64,000 bases of DNA from Kribbella sp. ALI-6-A (GCF_001984195.1 NZ_MTQN01000010.1:124001-188000); one strand, 5' to 3'. Numbered from the stretch's first letter, positions 8,852 to 17,826 are shown. Translations and numbers: made by a program. The notes: generated by a model from the sequence alone, not told the origin.

Positions 8852-10477
8852 ATGAGCCTGCCTTCCTACGCGTCCGGGGTGTCCGACGTTCCGTTGCTGG
8901 GGGAAACGATCGGGGCGAACCTGCGCCGCACGGTCGCGACGTACGGCGAGCAGGAGGCCCTGGTCGAGGTCGCCACCGGCCGGCGCTGGACGTACGCCGA
9001 GTTCGGCGCGGCGGTCGACACGTTCGCGAAGGGCCTGCTGGCGCGAGGAATTCGCAAGGGCGACCGGGTCGGCATCTGGGCGCCGAACTGCGCGGAGTGG
9101 ACGATCAGCCAGTACGCGACCGCGACGATCGGCGCGATCCTGGTGAACATCAACCCGGCGTACCGGACGCACGAGCTGGCCTACGCGCTGAACCAGTCCG
9201 GCGTACGGCTGCTGATCTCGGCGACCGAGTTCAAGACCAGCGACTACCGGGCGATGGTCGACCAGGTGCGCGGCGACTGTGCGGCGCTGGAGGACACTGT
9301 CTACATCGGCACTGACGACTGGGATGGCGTGGTCGAGGCGGCGAGCGGGATCACCGACGCGCAGCTCGCCGAGCGCGAGGCCGAGCTGAGCTTCGACGAT
9401 CCGATCAACATCCAGTACACCTCGGGCACGACCGGTTTCCCCAAGGGGGCAACGCTTTCGCACCACAACATCCTCAACAACGGCTACTTCGTCACCGAGC
9501 TGATCGGCTTCACCGCGGACGACCGGCTCTGCATCCCGGTGCCCTTCTACCACTGCTTCGGCATGGTGATGGCCAACCTCGGCTGCACCACCCACGGCGC
9601 CTGCATGGTGATCCCGGCGCCGGCCTTCGACCCCGCCGCGACCCTGCGGGCGGTGCAGGACGAACGCTGCACCGGCCTGTACGGCGTACCGACGATGTTC
9701 ATCGCCGAGCTCGGACTGCCGGACTTCGCCGACTACGACCTGACGAGTCTGCGCACCGGGGTGATGGCCGGATCGCCCTGCCCGATCGAGGTGATGAAGC
9801 GCTGCGTCGCCGACATGCACATGGCCGAGGTCGCGATCTGCTACGGCATGACCGAAACCTCGCCGGTGTCGACGCAGACCCGGCGTGACGACGACCTCGA
9901 CCGGCGGACGTCGACGGTCGGCCAGGTGATGCCGCACGTCGAGGTGAAGCTGGTCGACCCGGCGACCGGCCTCGTCGTCCCGCGGGGCGAACCCGGCGAG
10001 TTGTGCACCCGCGGCTACTCGGTGATGCTCGGCTACTGGGACGAACCCGGGAAGACGTCCGAAGCGATCGACCGGGCCCGCTGGATGCACACCGGCGACC
10101 TCGCGGTGATGCGCGACGACGGCTACGTGAACATCGTCGGCCGGATCAAGGACATGGTGATCCGCGGCGGCGAGAACGTGTACCCGCGCGAGATCGAGGA
10201 GTTCCTCTACACCCATCCCGACATCGCCGACGTCCAGGTGATCGGCGTACCCGACGCCAAGTACGGCGAGGAGCTGTGCGCCTGGATCAAGCTGAAGGAC
10301 GGCGCCGCGCCGCTCGACGCCGCCCAGCTCAAGCAGTTCGCCACCGGCAAGCTCGCCCACTACAAGATCCCGCGCTACGTCCTGCTGGTCGACGACTTCC
10401 CGATGACGGTGACCGGCAAGATCCGCAAGGTCGAGATGCGCGAGAAGTCCGTCGAACTGTTGGGGCTCACCAACTGA
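8852..10477 (+). CDS. fadD: AMP-binding fatty-acyl-CoA synthetase family protein
   Basis: A 541-residue adenylating enzyme that activates a carboxylic acid with ATP and CoA. The P-loop [11 protein letters not shown] is near 189-199, followed by [15 protein letters not shown] and [16 protein letters not shown]. The catalytic lysine lies in TGKIRK near the end. The pattern is closest to medium/long-chain acyl-CoA synthetases of the FadD group. Two starts are possible, GTG 8846 or ATG 8852, and the ATG is chosen. It is a single gene convergent with a LysR gene, with no beta-oxidation neighbours, so the substrate stays open. Confidence 0.85.
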   Translation: MSLPSYASGVSDVPLLGETIGANLRRTVATYGEQEALVEVATGRRWTYAEFGAAVDTFAKGLLARGIRKGDRVGIWAPNCAEWTISQYATATIGAILVNINPAYRTHELAYALNQSGVRLLISATEFKTSDYRAMVDQVRGDCAALEDTVYIGTDDWDGVVEAASGITDAQLAEREAELSFDDPINIQYTSGTTGFPKGATLSHHNILNNGYFVTELIGFTADDRLCIPVPFYHCFGMVMANLGCTTHGACMVIPAPAFDPAATLRAVQDERCTGLYGVPTMFIAELGLPDFADYDLTSLRTGVMAGSPCPIEVMKRCVADMHMAEVAICYGMTETSPVSTQTRRDDDLDRRTSTVGQVMPHVEVKLVDPATGLVVPRGEPGELCTRGYSVMLGYWDEPGKTSEAIDRARWMHTGDLAVMRDDGYVNIVGRIKDMVIRGGENVYPREIEEFLYTHPDIADVQVIGVPDAKYGEELCAWIKLKDGAAPLDAAQLKQFATGKLAHYKIPRYVLLVDDFPMTVTGKIRKVEMREKSVELLGLTN

Positions 10478-10508
10478 TCCTCGTCCGGCGATAAGTCGAC
10501 AAATCGCG

Positions 10509-11393
10509 TTACTGCTCGTCCAGCAAGGCGCCGGCGAACGTCCGTAGCCATGGAGTGTCCTCACCGCGCCGCCAGACCAGCCCGAGCGCCGAGTCCGGCA
10601 GCCCGGTCACCGGGACGTGCACGATGTCGGCGCGCTGGTTCAGCTCGGCGGTCGGCCGGCACAGCAGCATGCCGCCGCGGTTCGCGGCGATCATCGACAA
10701 GCCTTCCTGCAGTGTGCGGACCTCAGGACCGCGGTGGATCAGCGCGCCGGACGGCGTCTGGGTCGGAGCCTGCACCTGACGCCAGTAGCCCGGTGCCGGC
10801 GGCGCGACCGAGATCAGCACGCTGCCGGCCAGTTCCTCGACGTCCAGGCTCGACCGGTCGGCCAGAGGGTGCTTGACCGAGACCGTCAGGGCCGGTGGCT
10901 GCTCGGAGAAGACCGGTCCGAGCGCCAGGTCGTCCTCGGCCACCGGGAGCAGGACCACCGCCGCGTCGACCTCACCCCGCCGCAGCGCGCTGAACGGATC
11001 GTTCAGCGGCAGCTCCATCACCTCGACCAGGAAGCCCGGATGCTGCTCCTGGAAGCCGCCGACCGCCGCGAGGATCTGGTCGTTCGCCGTTCCCTGGAAG
11101 CCGATCCGCAGCTGCCCACCGCTCCCCGCCGCCTTCTGCTGAGTGCTGGCGACCACCCGCTCCAGCGCCGCGTACGCCGGCCGCAGCGACTCCACGAACT
11201 CCTGCCCCAGCGGCGTCAGCGACACCCGGCGACTCGTCCGCTCGACCAGCTGCCCGCCGATCCGGTGTTCGAGCGCACGCAGCAGCTGACTCACCCTGCT
11301 CTGGGTCAGGTAGAGCCGCTCGGCGGTACGGCCGAAGTGCAGTTCCTCGGCCAGGACGAGGAAGCACTCCAGTTCGCGGATCTCCAGGCTGAT
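10509..11393 (-). CDS. LysR family transcriptional regulator with no canonical start codon
   Basis: A full LysR protein of about 294 residues is encoded if translation begins at 11393. The N-terminal helix-turn-helix reads SLEIRELECFLVLAEELHFG, RTAERLYLTQSRVSQLLRAL, followed by an effector domain ending near WLRTFAGALLDEQ. Where ATG should stand, the codon is ATC, placed 5 bases after GGAGG. No ATG, GTG or TTG occurs in frame before GTG 11294, which would delete most of the HTH. Either ATC or CTG (11387) initiates, or the gene has lost its start. It is divergent from the MFS gene at 11483, which it probably controls. Confidence 0.7.
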   Translation of the reverse strand: MSLEIRELECFLVLAEELHFGRTAERLYLTQSRVSQLLRALEHRIGGQLVERTSRRVSLTPLGQEFVESLRPAYAALERVVASTQQKAAGSGGQLRIGFQGTANDQILAAVGGFQEQHPGFLVEVMELPLNDPFSALRRGEVDAAVVLLPVAEDDLALGPVFSEQPPALTVSVKHPLADRSSLDVEELAGSVLISVAPPAPGYWRQVQAPTQTPSGALIHRGPEVRTLQEGLSMIAANRGGMLLCRPTAELNQRADIVHVPVTGLPDSALGLVWRRGEDTPWLRTFAGALLDEQ

Positions 11394-11482
11394 GACGACC
11401 TCCGTGATCGATGAGTACGGCTAATCCAAGGATGAGCACATCGTCGTTGTTCCCGTCGAGCGGTGCGCAGTTGGCTGGAAGC

Positions 11483-12667
11483 ATGACAAGCACCTGCCTC
11501 GACGCGACGCCGCCCCGCACCACGGCCCAGGGCTGGGCGGCCGCGATCACCATGGCCGTCACGATCTTCACCGTGGTCACCGCCGAGATGCTGCCGGTCG
11601 GACTGCTGACGCCGATGGGCGCGGCGCTCGGCATCAGCGAGGGGACGGCTGGGCTCAGTCTGACCGTCACCGGTCTGGTCGCGGCCGTCTCGGCGCCCGT
11701 CCTGCCGCTGCTGCTCGGCAAGCTCGACCGCCGGACCGTCCTGGTCGCGCTGATGATCGTGCTGGCCGCGGCCAGTCTGCTGGCCGCCTGGTCGCCGAAC
11801 TTCGGCGTCCTGGTCGTCGCCCGGATCCTCACCGGCATCGCGATGGGCGGCGTCTGGCTGCTGACCGTAGGGCTGGCTCCGCGGCTGGTCCCGCCGGAGT
11901 CCGCCGGCCCGGCGACCGCACTGATCTTCAGCGGCATCGGTATCGCCTCGGTCCTCGGCATCCCCGCCGGCACGTACGTCGGTGAGCTGGTCGGCTGGCG
12001 CTGGGCCTTCGCGTCGATCGGCCTGCTGTCCGTCGTACTGGCGGTCGCTCTCGCGCTGCTCCTGCCGAGGCTGCCCGCGTCGGCGCCGGTCCGCCTGGCC
12101 GATGTGGCGGCGGCGCTCGAGCTCCGGCAGGTCCGCGTCGGCCTGCTCCTGGTCGCGCTGCTGGTCACCGCCCACTTCTCGGCGTACACCTATGTGCGCC
12201 CGATGCTGGAGCACTTCGCCGGCATCGGTCCGGCGCTGATCGGCACACTCCTGCTCGCGTACGGCGTCGCCGGCGTCACGGGGAACTTCGTCGCCGGCTC
12301 GGTGAAGTCCTACCGGCGCATGCTCGGCCTGATCGCCGCACTGGTCGCGTCGTCGGTGCTCGCCCTCCCGCTGCTCGGCACGAGTGTCCCCGGAGCCCTT
12401 GTCCTGCTGCTGATCTGGGGCTTCGGGTACGGCGGCGTCAGCGTCACCACCCAAGCCTGGACGCTCGCGGCGGCCCCCAGAGCGCCGGAGCCCGCCTCGG
12501 CCCTGCTGGTCGGAGTCTTCAACGCCGCCATCGCTTTGGGCGCCCTCACCGGCGGCCGAATCGTCGACCACGGGGGCCCAGCCGCGGTCTCCTGGCTGAC
12601 GGGGCTACTCGCGCTCACCGCCCTCGCCGTACTCCTCAGCCAGCGTCCGAAGAACCCGAGACTGTAG
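11483..12667 (+). CDS. MFS transporter (DHA1-like efflux)
   Basis: A 394-residue, 12-helix major facilitator. ATG 11483 follows TGGAAG and opens MTSTCLDATPPRTTAQGW. An earlier in-frame ATG at 11411 would add 24 unlikely residues. Family features are the TM1 region FTVVTAEMLPVGLLTPM, the loop KLDRRTVL after TM2, and RILTGIAMGGVWLL. These resemble AraJ/arabinose-efflux and purine-efflux types of the DHA1 group. It is divergent from LysR with 89 bp between the proposed starts, a classic regulator/efflux arrangement. Substrate is unknown. Confidence 0.83.
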   Translation: MTSTCLDATPPRTTAQGWAAAITMAVTIFTVVTAEMLPVGLLTPMGAALGISEGTAGLSLTVTGLVAAVSAPVLPLLLGKLDRRTVLVALMIVLAAASLLAAWSPNFGVLVVARILTGIAMGGVWLLTVGLAPRLVPPESAGPATALIFSGIGIASVLGIPAGTYVGELVGWRWAFASIGLLSVVLAVALALLLPRLPASAPVRLADVAAALELRQVRVGLLLVALLVTAHFSAYTYVRPMLEHFAGIGPALIGTLLLAYGVAGVTGNFVAGSVKSYRRMLGLIAALVASSVLALPLLGTSVPGALVLLLIWGFGYGGVSVTTQAWTLAAAPRAPEPASALLVGVFNAAIALGALTGGRIVDHGGPAAVSWLTGLLALTALAVLLSQRPKNPRL

Positions 12668-12691
12668 CGCACAGTTCTTCGGACGCTGCGT

Positions 12692-13654
12692 TCAGCGTAC
12701 GGCGGCCAGGGCGGCGGAGTCCTCGGCGCCGAAGTCGTCTTCCAGCTTCTCGGGGGAGTAGTCGAGGTCGATGCCGGCGACGTCGGCGCCGAGGGCGGAC
12801 TCGATCGCGCCGAGGCGACGAGTGGCGCGGTCGCCGGCGTACGTCATCAGGGCGGTGGGATCGATCTCGGGCGGAAGCTCGGGGGAGTTCTCCATCGCCC
12901 ACTGGATTTGGACGAGCGCGTGCGGGAGCAGCTCCTCCATCGTGTCGGTGACGACCTTCCAGTTGGACGCGTCGGCGGCGACGTGCCGGCGGCAGGTGAA
13001 AGTGCCCCAGGCCATGTGGCGGCGTTCGTCGTCACCGATCCGGCGGATCAGTTCCTGCATGCCGGGCAGGATCCCCCGACCGGTGCAGAGCAGGTTCCAG
13101 GCGTGGTAGCCGGTCAGCGCCAGCGTGCCTTCCACGACGTGGTTGTAGGTGACCGAGGCGCGCACCTGGTTGGCCGGCGACGGGTCGTCGGCCAGCGACT
13201 TGAGTGCGACCGGCAGGGCTTCGTAGAAGATCGCGCGGTAGCCCGGGTTGTGCTCGACGTACCGGTGCAGGTCCTCGGTGACGCCGACCGCGTCCAGCCA
13301 GAGCCGGAACACCGCGGTGTGCTTGGCCTCCTCGAAGCAGAACTGGGTCAGGTACATCTCGTCGCCGAAGCGGCCCTCCGCGGCCATCGCCTGCAGGAAC
13401 GGCTGCAGGTCCTCGGTGACCGCCTCCTCGCCGGCGATGAACTGCGCGCACAGCATCATCGCGTTGTCCTTCTCGTTCGGCGTCAGCCGCTGCCAGTCCT
13501 CGGCGTCGCGGCTGAAGTCGATGTCGCGCGGGTTCCAGAACTTGCGGTTGCCCTTGTCGAACAAGCGCAGCGGCAGCGCGTCCCAGTGGAAGCCGCCCTC
13601 GCGCAGCGAGTTGAAACCCTTGCGGTGCAGGGGATTCGCGGTCGTCGTGGTCAT
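12692..13654 (-). CDS. R2-like ligand-binding oxidase (R2lox, Mn/Fe)
   Basis: A 320-residue ferritin-fold protein related to ribonucleotide reductase R2. All metal ligands of R2lox are visible at a constant +8 offset from the M. tuberculosis protein: Glu76, Glu109, His112, Glu175, Glu210 and His213. The Tyr170 and Val79 pair, which forms the tyrosine-valine ether crosslink in this family, is also present (GEEAVTED and TYNHVVEG). The cofactor is a mixed Mn/Fe site with a bound long-chain ligand in known members, and the physiological substrate is unknown. It overlaps the TetR gene by 4 bp (ATGA), so the two are co-translated. Confidence 0.92.
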   Translation of the reverse strand: MTTTTANPLHRKGFNSLREGGFHWDALPLRLFDKGNRKFWNPRDIDFSRDAEDWQRLTPNEKDNAMMLCAQFIAGEEAVTEDLQPFLQAMAAEGRFGDEMYLTQFCFEEAKHTAVFRLWLDAVGVTEDLHRYVEHNPGYRAIFYEALPVALKSLADDPSPANQVRASVTYNHVVEGTLALTGYHAWNLLCTGRGILPGMQELIRRIGDDERRHMAWGTFTCRRHVAADASNWKVVTDTMEELLPHALVQIQWAMENSPELPPEIDPTALMTYAGDRATRRLGAIESALGADVAGIDLDYSPEKLEDDFGAEDSAALAAVR

Positions 13655-14238
13655 GCCTGCCTCCTGCTGCTCAAAAACGGACCCAGCACCTGGGCCACCT
13701 GGACGGCGACGACCGCGGGCGCGGCGCCGGGATTCACGATGTGACTCAGCACGACGCGCAGCGCGATGTCCACGCAGGTGGTCGCGTCCTCGCCCGGTAC
13801 GTCGGGCCAGTGCTGCCGGACGTGGGCGTCGAGCCGCTGGTGACTCAGCTCGAGGACGTGCTGGCCCCGGGTGGTCAGCAGCTGACTGGCCTGGTCCGAA
13901 CCGGGTTGCCCGAGCGCGGCCTTCACCAGCGGGTTGTCCGCCGCCAGCGTCAGCGCGCGCTCGACCGCGGCCCGCAACCCGTCGATCGGGTCGTCGTGCT
14001 GGGCGAGCGCGGCGTTCACGTCGACCAGGAACTGCTCGGTCTCGCGGGCCGCCACCGCTTCGAGCAACCCCCAGCGGTCCTTGAACTCGTTGTAGACGGT
14101 CTGCCGGGACACCCCGACCCGGCGGCCGACGTCGGCCATCTTCAGGCCGTCGTAGCCGCCGGACACCAGGAGGTCGTACGCCGCGTCGAGCAACTCGTCG
14201 TGCAACCGGCGCTTGGTCCGCTCGGCGAAGGTGTCCAT
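13651..14238 (-). CDS. TetR family transcriptional regulator
   Basis: A 195-residue repressor with an N-terminal [43 protein letters not shown], then EFKDRWGLL. The C-terminal helical domain is unassigned and should bind a small ligand. Its stop overlaps the R2lox start by 4 bp, so it probably controls R2lox and itself. An inverted repeat CATTTGC/GCAAATG lies 15-53 bp upstream of its start. The TauD dioxygenase gene ends 55 bp upstream on the same strand and may belong to the same regulon. Confidence 0.88.
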   Translation of the reverse strand: MDTFAERTKRRLHDELLDAAYDLLVSGGYDGLKMADVGRRVGVSRQTVYNEFKDRWGLLEAVAARETEQFLVDVNAALAQHDDPIDGLRAAVERALTLAADNPLVKAALGQPGSDQASQLLTTRGQHVLELSHQRLDAHVRQHWPDVPGEDATTCVDIALRVVLSHIVNPGAAPAVVAVQVAQVLGPFLSSRRQA

Positions 14239-14253
14239 GCGGTCCAGGGTTTA

Positions 14254-14291
14254 CATTTGCCTCCCGGATGTCAAGAGACCGAACGCAAATG
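14254..14291 (-). promoter_or_regulatory. Putative TetR operator and promoter upstream of tetR-R2lox
   Basis: Arms CATTTGC (14254-14260) and GCAAATG (14285-14291) form a perfect 7-bp inverted repeat with a 24-bp spacer. On the minus strand a TTGACA lies between them (14274-14269) and TGTAAA overlaps the distal arm. This is where a -35/-10 pair for the tetR gene would be expected. Binding by the adjacent TetR protein is inference. A second TTGACA at 14302-14297 falls inside the end of the dioxygenase gene. Confidence 0.45.
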
Positions 14292-14293
14292 GA

Positions 14294-15223
14294 CTAACTG
14301 TCAAGTAAGGAGAAGTGCGCCGCGTCGCCCGTCCGCGGCGTACTGCGGACTCCGTCGACGCTCACCGGGACGTCTCCGGCCAGCGTGATCCGGTGCAGTC
14401 GGCGCGGCTGGTCGTCGTAGTCGGCGACGCCGTAGTGCTGGGTCGCGCGGTTGTCCCAAATCGCCAGGTCACCCGGCTGCCACTGCCAGCGGACGGTGTT
14501 GTCCAGGTTGGTCACCCGGTTCTGCAACAGCTGGAAGAGCTGACTGGTCTCGGCGGCGGTGAGCCCGACGAAGCGCCGGACGAAGTGCCCGAGCACCAGC
14601 GAGCGCTCGCCGGTCTCCGGGTGCACCCGCACCACCGGGTGCTCGGTTTCGAACAGTTGCGAGACGAACTGGTCGTGGTACTGCTGGAACTTCACGTCGA
14701 TCCCGCCGACCCGCGACTCGTCCAGCCGCCCGGCGTAGTCGTACACGTTGCTGTGCACCGCCCAGAGCCGATCGACCAGCGCCTTCAACGCCACCGGCAG
14801 GTTCTCGTACGCCGTGACCGTGTTCGCCCAGCTCGTGTTGCCGCCGTACGCTGGCAGCGTGACCGCGCGCAGCAGGCTGATCGCGGGGATCCGGTCGACG
14901 AACGTCACGTCGGTGTGCCAGCTGTTCGCCTTGCTGTAGTCGGAGTCGATCGGCAGGACGTTGCTCGCGCCGTCGATGCTCTTGGCCGTGGGGTGAGCCA
15001 GGGTCGGTGTGCCGAGCAGCTGGGCGAACGCGAGCTGGCCGGCGTCGTCCAGGTGCTGCTGGTCGCGGAAGAAGATCACCTTGTGGGTGAGCAGGGCCTG
15101 CCGGATCGCGGTGACGGTCGCCGGGGCGAGCTCACCGCCGAGCTGGACGCCGCCGATCACGGCTCCGAGGGCGCTGCCGACCTTCGTCACAGTCACGGTG
15201 GGTGCTTCGAGTTGAGTCGTCAT
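14294..15223 (-). CDS. TauD/TfdA family Fe(II)/2-oxoglutarate dioxygenase
   Basis: A 309-residue mononuclear iron dioxygenase. The 2-His-1-carboxylate triad is visible: HTD at 103-105 in SWHTDVTF and the distal His263 in [12 protein letters not shown]. The 2-oxoglutarate-binding arginine is in [11 protein letters not shown] (275-278). The spacing is normal for taurine or aryloxyalkanoate dioxygenases. With no sulfur-transport genes nearby, the substrate is open. It may modify a lipid or xenobiotic together with R2lox downstream, which is speculation from position. ATG 15223 is the start, preceded by AT-rich sequence. Confidence 0.85.
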   Translation of the reverse strand: MTTQLEAPTVTVTKVGSALGAVIGGVQLGGELAPATVTAIRQALLTHKVIFFRDQQHLDDAGQLAFAQLLGTPTLAHPTAKSIDGASNVLPIDSDYSKANSWHTDVTFVDRIPAISLLRAVTLPAYGGNTSWANTVTAYENLPVALKALVDRLWAVHSNVYDYAGRLDESRVGGIDVKFQQYHDQFVSQLFETEHPVVRVHPETGERSLVLGHFVRRFVGLTAAETSQLFQLLQNRVTNLDNTVRWQWQPGDLAIWDNRATQHYGVADYDDQPRRLHRITLAGDVPVSVDGVRSTPRTGDAAHFSLLDS

Positions 15224-15308
15224 AACTTCTATATTCCAGCCAATTTACTCGACTTTGAAGCTGGTTCGGCATCTGAGACGAAGTCCCTGACACCGTAGGG
15301 TTGGGGAT
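15224..15308. promoter_or_regulatory. AT-rich divergent promoter region between TauD and HAD-LarE genes
   Basis: This 85-bp gap is clearly AT-rich against a GC-rich background, with TATATTCCAGCCAATTTACT on the plus strand. Read on the minus strand, GAATATAGAAG could hold a -10 element for the dioxygenase. The GTG of the HAD-LarE gene directly follows TTGGGGAT. No clear operator palindrome is visible. Confidence 0.35.
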
Positions 15309-16778
15309 GTGTCAACCGCCGAGATGCAGTCCAAGACCACCGTCACCGACGTCCCCGAGCTCGTGGTCGGGTTCGACCTGGACATGACGCTGATCGACTC
15401 CCGGCCGGGCATCCAGGCGGTCTGGGACCTGCTGGTCGCCGAGACCGGGGTCCCGATCGACACCGATCTCGTGGTCAGCCGACTCGGGCCGCCGCTGCGC
15501 TGGGAGATGGCGCACTGGTTCCCCGAGGAGCAGATCGACGCGATGGTCGAGCGCTACCGCGAGCACTACCCGCAGCACGCGATCGCCGACAGCCTGCCGC
15601 TGCCCGGGGTGACCGAGTCGCTGGCCGCCGTCCGGGCGCTGCGCGGGCGGTCCGTGGTCGTCTCGGCGAAGTACACCCCGAGCGTGAAGCTGCACCTGGA
15701 CCACCTCGGCCTCGACGTGGACGAGCCGATCGGTGACCTGCACGGCGCCGAGAAGGGCATCGCGCTGCGCGAGCACCAAGCGATGATCTACGTCGGCGAC
15801 CACACCGCCGACATCGACGGGGCGCGGGCCGCCGGCGCCGTCGCGGTGAGCGTGGCGACCGGTCCGTTCACCGCCGACGAGCTGCGCGCGTACGGGGCGG
15901 ACGTCGTACTGAACGACCTGACCGAGTTCCCGGCCTGGCTGGACGCGTACGTGCTGGAGCAGCGGCTCGAGGCGCTGATGGCGCGACTGGCGTCGTACCC
16001 GAGTCTGGTGGTCGCGTTCAGCGGCGGTGCCGACTCGGCGTTCCTGCTGGCGGCCGCGGCGCGGGCGATCGGTCCCGCGAACGTGGTCGCGGCGACGGCG
16101 GTCAGCCCGAGCCTGCCGGTCGCGGAGTTGGAGCCGGCCGCCCGGTTCGCCGACGGGCTCGGCGTCCGGCACGTCACGCCGCACACGCACGAGATGGACC
16201 GCGAGGGCTACCAGGCCAACGCCGGCGACCGGTGTTACTTCTGCAAGGCCGAGCTGGTCGAGACGCTGCAGCCGATCGCGGACGAGTTCGGCATCGCCGC
16301 GATCGCGACCGGTACGAACGCCGACGACGCGATCGCCGGGTTCCGGCCGGGGATCCGGGCCGCGTTCGAGCGCGGGGCGATCACGCCGTTGCGCGACGCG
16401 CGGCTGACCAAGGCGCAGATCCGTGAGGCGTCGCGCAGCTGGGGCCTGGAGACGTCGGACAAGCCGGCCGCCGCGTGCCTGTCCAGCCGGATCGCCTACG
16501 GGATCCGGATCACGCCGAACCTGCTCGCCCGGGTCGACCGCGCCGAGCAGGCGGTCCGCGCGCACCTGGCGCCGTACGGGGTGCAGAACGTGCGAGTCCG
16601 CGACCTCGGCGAGTCCGCGAGCATCGAGATCGACGCCGAGCTGCTCGGCACGGTCGACAGTGGCGCGTTGGTCGAACTGGTCCGCGCCGAGGGCTTCACC
16701 GCGGCCGCCGTCGACCCTCGCGGATTCCGGTCCGGTTCGATGAACGAGCGGCTCAAGGAGCCCGAAAAGTATCGCTGA
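15309..16778 (+). CDS. larE: HAD hydrolase - LarE sulfur transferase fusion
   Basis: A 489-residue two-domain protein. Residues 18-215 are a HAD phosphatase like phosphoglycolate phosphatase: motif I FDLDMTLIDS (Asp23, Asp25), motif II Ser119 in VVSAKY, and motif IV GDHTADIDGA (Asp164). Residues 217-489 are LarE, the ATP-dependent sacrificial sulfur transferase of nickel-pincer cofactor synthesis: PP-loop SGGADS (238-243), CYFCK at 309-313 and Cys390 in KPAAACLSSR, the position of the sulfur-donating cysteine. No larB or larC is in the window. GTG 15309 is used, and ATG 15324 is possible. The HAD domain may dephosphorylate a cofactor intermediate, which is inference. Confidence 0.85.
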   Translation: MSTAEMQSKTTVTDVPELVVGFDLDMTLIDSRPGIQAVWDLLVAETGVPIDTDLVVSRLGPPLRWEMAHWFPEEQIDAMVERYREHYPQHAIADSLPLPGVTESLAAVRALRGRSVVVSAKYTPSVKLHLDHLGLDVDEPIGDLHGAEKGIALREHQAMIYVGDHTADIDGARAAGAVAVSVATGPFTADELRAYGADVVLNDLTEFPAWLDAYVLEQRLEALMARLASYPSLVVAFSGGADSAFLLAAAARAIGPANVVAATAVSPSLPVAELEPAARFADGLGVRHVTPHTHEMDREGYQANAGDRCYFCKAELVETLQPIADEFGIAAIATGTNADDAIAGFRPGIRAAFERGAITPLRDARLTKAQIREASRSWGLETSDKPAAACLSSRIAYGIRITPNLLARVDRAEQAVRAHLAPYGVQNVRVRDLGESASIEIDAELLGTVDSGALVELVRAEGFTAAAVDPRGFRSGSMNERLKEPEKYR

Positions 16779-17015
16779 CGGGTCCGTCGGCGGGGATCAA
16801 CCGCCCGGCGCTCGGGGGACCGTTCCATCGGCGACCCGGTCGCAGCAGGCGACGACCCGGAAATACGAGACCGGGGAGTGCGGAATCACTGTGCGATCAG
16901 ATAGTTTCCCAGAGGCGCGGCGCATCCGGTTCACGTACGCTGGGTAGCCGGCCCGGGCAACCTGTCCGGTCCCCCTTTCCGTCCTGTTCCGTCGATGACA
17001 CTCGAAGAGGTTCCC
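16779..17015 (+). promoter_or_regulatory. Long leader and promoter region of the cold-shock gene
   Basis: This 237-bp gap has no credible gene. A promoter-like stretch, GGTTCACGTACGCTGGGTAG, lies about 16929-16948, and GAAGAGG precedes the GTG start by a few bases. Cold-shock genes often have long 5' leaders that fold differently with temperature. That such control acts here is inference only. Confidence 0.35.
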
Positions 17016-17399
17016 GTGCCTGTTGGCAAGGTCAAGTGGTATGACTCCGAGAAGGGGTTCGGCTTCCTCAGCAAGGAGGAGGGCGGGGACGTTTACGTGC
17101 GCGCCGAGGCCTTGCCGGCCGGAGTGACCAGCCTGAAGCCGGGCCAGAAGGTCGAGTTCGGCGTGGTCGAGGGCCGCAAGGGTGAGCAGGCGCTGCAGGT
17201 CCGGCTGATCGACCCGCCGCCGTCGGTGGCCAAGGCGATGCGTCCGAAGCCCGAGGAGATGGCGCTGGTCGTCGAGGACCTGATCAAGCTGCTCGACAAC
17301 CTCGGCGAGGGCTACCGCCGCGGCCGCCACCCCGACGGCAAGGCCGCCCGCCAGGTCGCCACGGTGCTGCGAGGAGTCGCGGACCGCCTCGACGTCTGA
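17016..17399 (+). CDS. Cold-shock domain protein with C-terminal helical extension
   Basis: A 127-residue protein with an N-terminal CSD of about 67 residues: VGKVKWYDSEKGFGFLSKEE contains RNP1 KGFGFL, and DVYVRAEAL takes the RNP2 place. It should bind single-stranded RNA or DNA. The remaining 60 residues (MRPKPEEMALVVEDLIKLLD...) form a helical tail typical of the longer actinobacterial Csp-like proteins. GTG 17016 gives VPVGKVKWYD, matching the usual family start, and is preferred to an upstream ATG at 16995. A perfect hairpin terminator follows at 17411. Confidence 0.88.
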   Translation: MPVGKVKWYDSEKGFGFLSKEEGGDVYVRAEALPAGVTSLKPGQKVEFGVVEGRKGEQALQVRLIDPPPSVAKAMRPKPEEMALVVEDLIKLLDNLGEGYRRGRHPDGKAARQVATVLRGVADRLDV

Positions 17400-17410
17400 C
17401 CCGGTAGGCC

Positions 17411-17436
17411 GCCCGCGCCGCTTTTGCGGCGCGGGC
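17411..17436. terminator. Perfect stem-loop terminator after the cold-shock gene
   Basis: Arms GCCCGCGCCGC (17411-17421) and GCGGCGCGGGC (17426-17436) pair perfectly over 11 bp around a TTTT loop. It lies 11 bp after the csp stop and directly abuts the stop of the convergent tetR remnant, so it can serve both strands. There is no long U-tract, as is common in actinobacteria. Confidence 0.8.
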
Positions 17437-17726
17437 TCAGTGGTTTCGCCGGTCGATGAGTCGCTGGATGCCGTCGAGTACGACGTTCAGCCCGACCTGG
17501 AACTCGTCGGCCGTGTAGTCCGCGTCGAAGTCCTCGAGCCGGCCGCCGCCGAGGTTCGCCGCGATGCCGGGAAACCGGTCCGGCGTCGCGAGCATCGCCA
17601 GCCGTTGCGCGTACAACCGGTCGGCTTCCTGGACCGCGGCGTCGCCGGTCAGCAGATTGGCCGTGAGCTGCAGGTAGGGCCGGGCCCGCTGACCAGCCAG
17701 CTCGCCCAGCCGATGAGCGGCTCGAC
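17437..17726 (-). pseudogene. TetR family regulator, C-terminal fragment only
   Basis: The frame encodes a TetR-type C-terminal domain: LGELAGQRARPYLQLTANLL, EADRLYAQRLAMLATPDRF, then ADYTADEFQVGLNVVLDGIQ and a stop at 17437. The N-terminal DNA-binding HTH is missing. The protein-like text begins exactly where a 22-bp inverted-repeat arm (17726-17747) ends. A GTG at 17739 inside that arm would allow a 100-residue product, but it could not bind DNA as a TetR. I read this as a gene truncated by insertion or recombination of the repeat element. Codon use is normal, so the event may be recent. Confidence 0.65.
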
Positions 17727-17826
17727 GGACGTGCACCACTCACCAACGGCCGATCACCGGTCGCCTGCCTGCGTGAAAGCGCCTGCTTCCCGGGCGATGC
17801 CGGTGTTGGTGAGTGGTGCACGTCCG
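17726..17826. repeat. Hairpin element copy 1 (22-bp perfect inverted repeat)
   Basis: The arms at 17726-17747 and 17805-17826 are perfect reverse complements over 22 bp, the left arm beginning CGGACGTGCACCACTC. The stem continues inward with CACCGG-TCGCC against GGGCGATGCCGGTG, leaving a loop near 17765-17795. The whole 101-bp unit would fold into one long hairpin. Its arm sequence is closely related to copy 2 at 17977-18065. The element ends exactly where tetR homology starts. Confidence 0.8.

Noticed and set aside
10509-11294. LysR gene called from GTG 11294
   Set aside because: This start removes most of the HTH that is plainly encoded upstream in the same frame.
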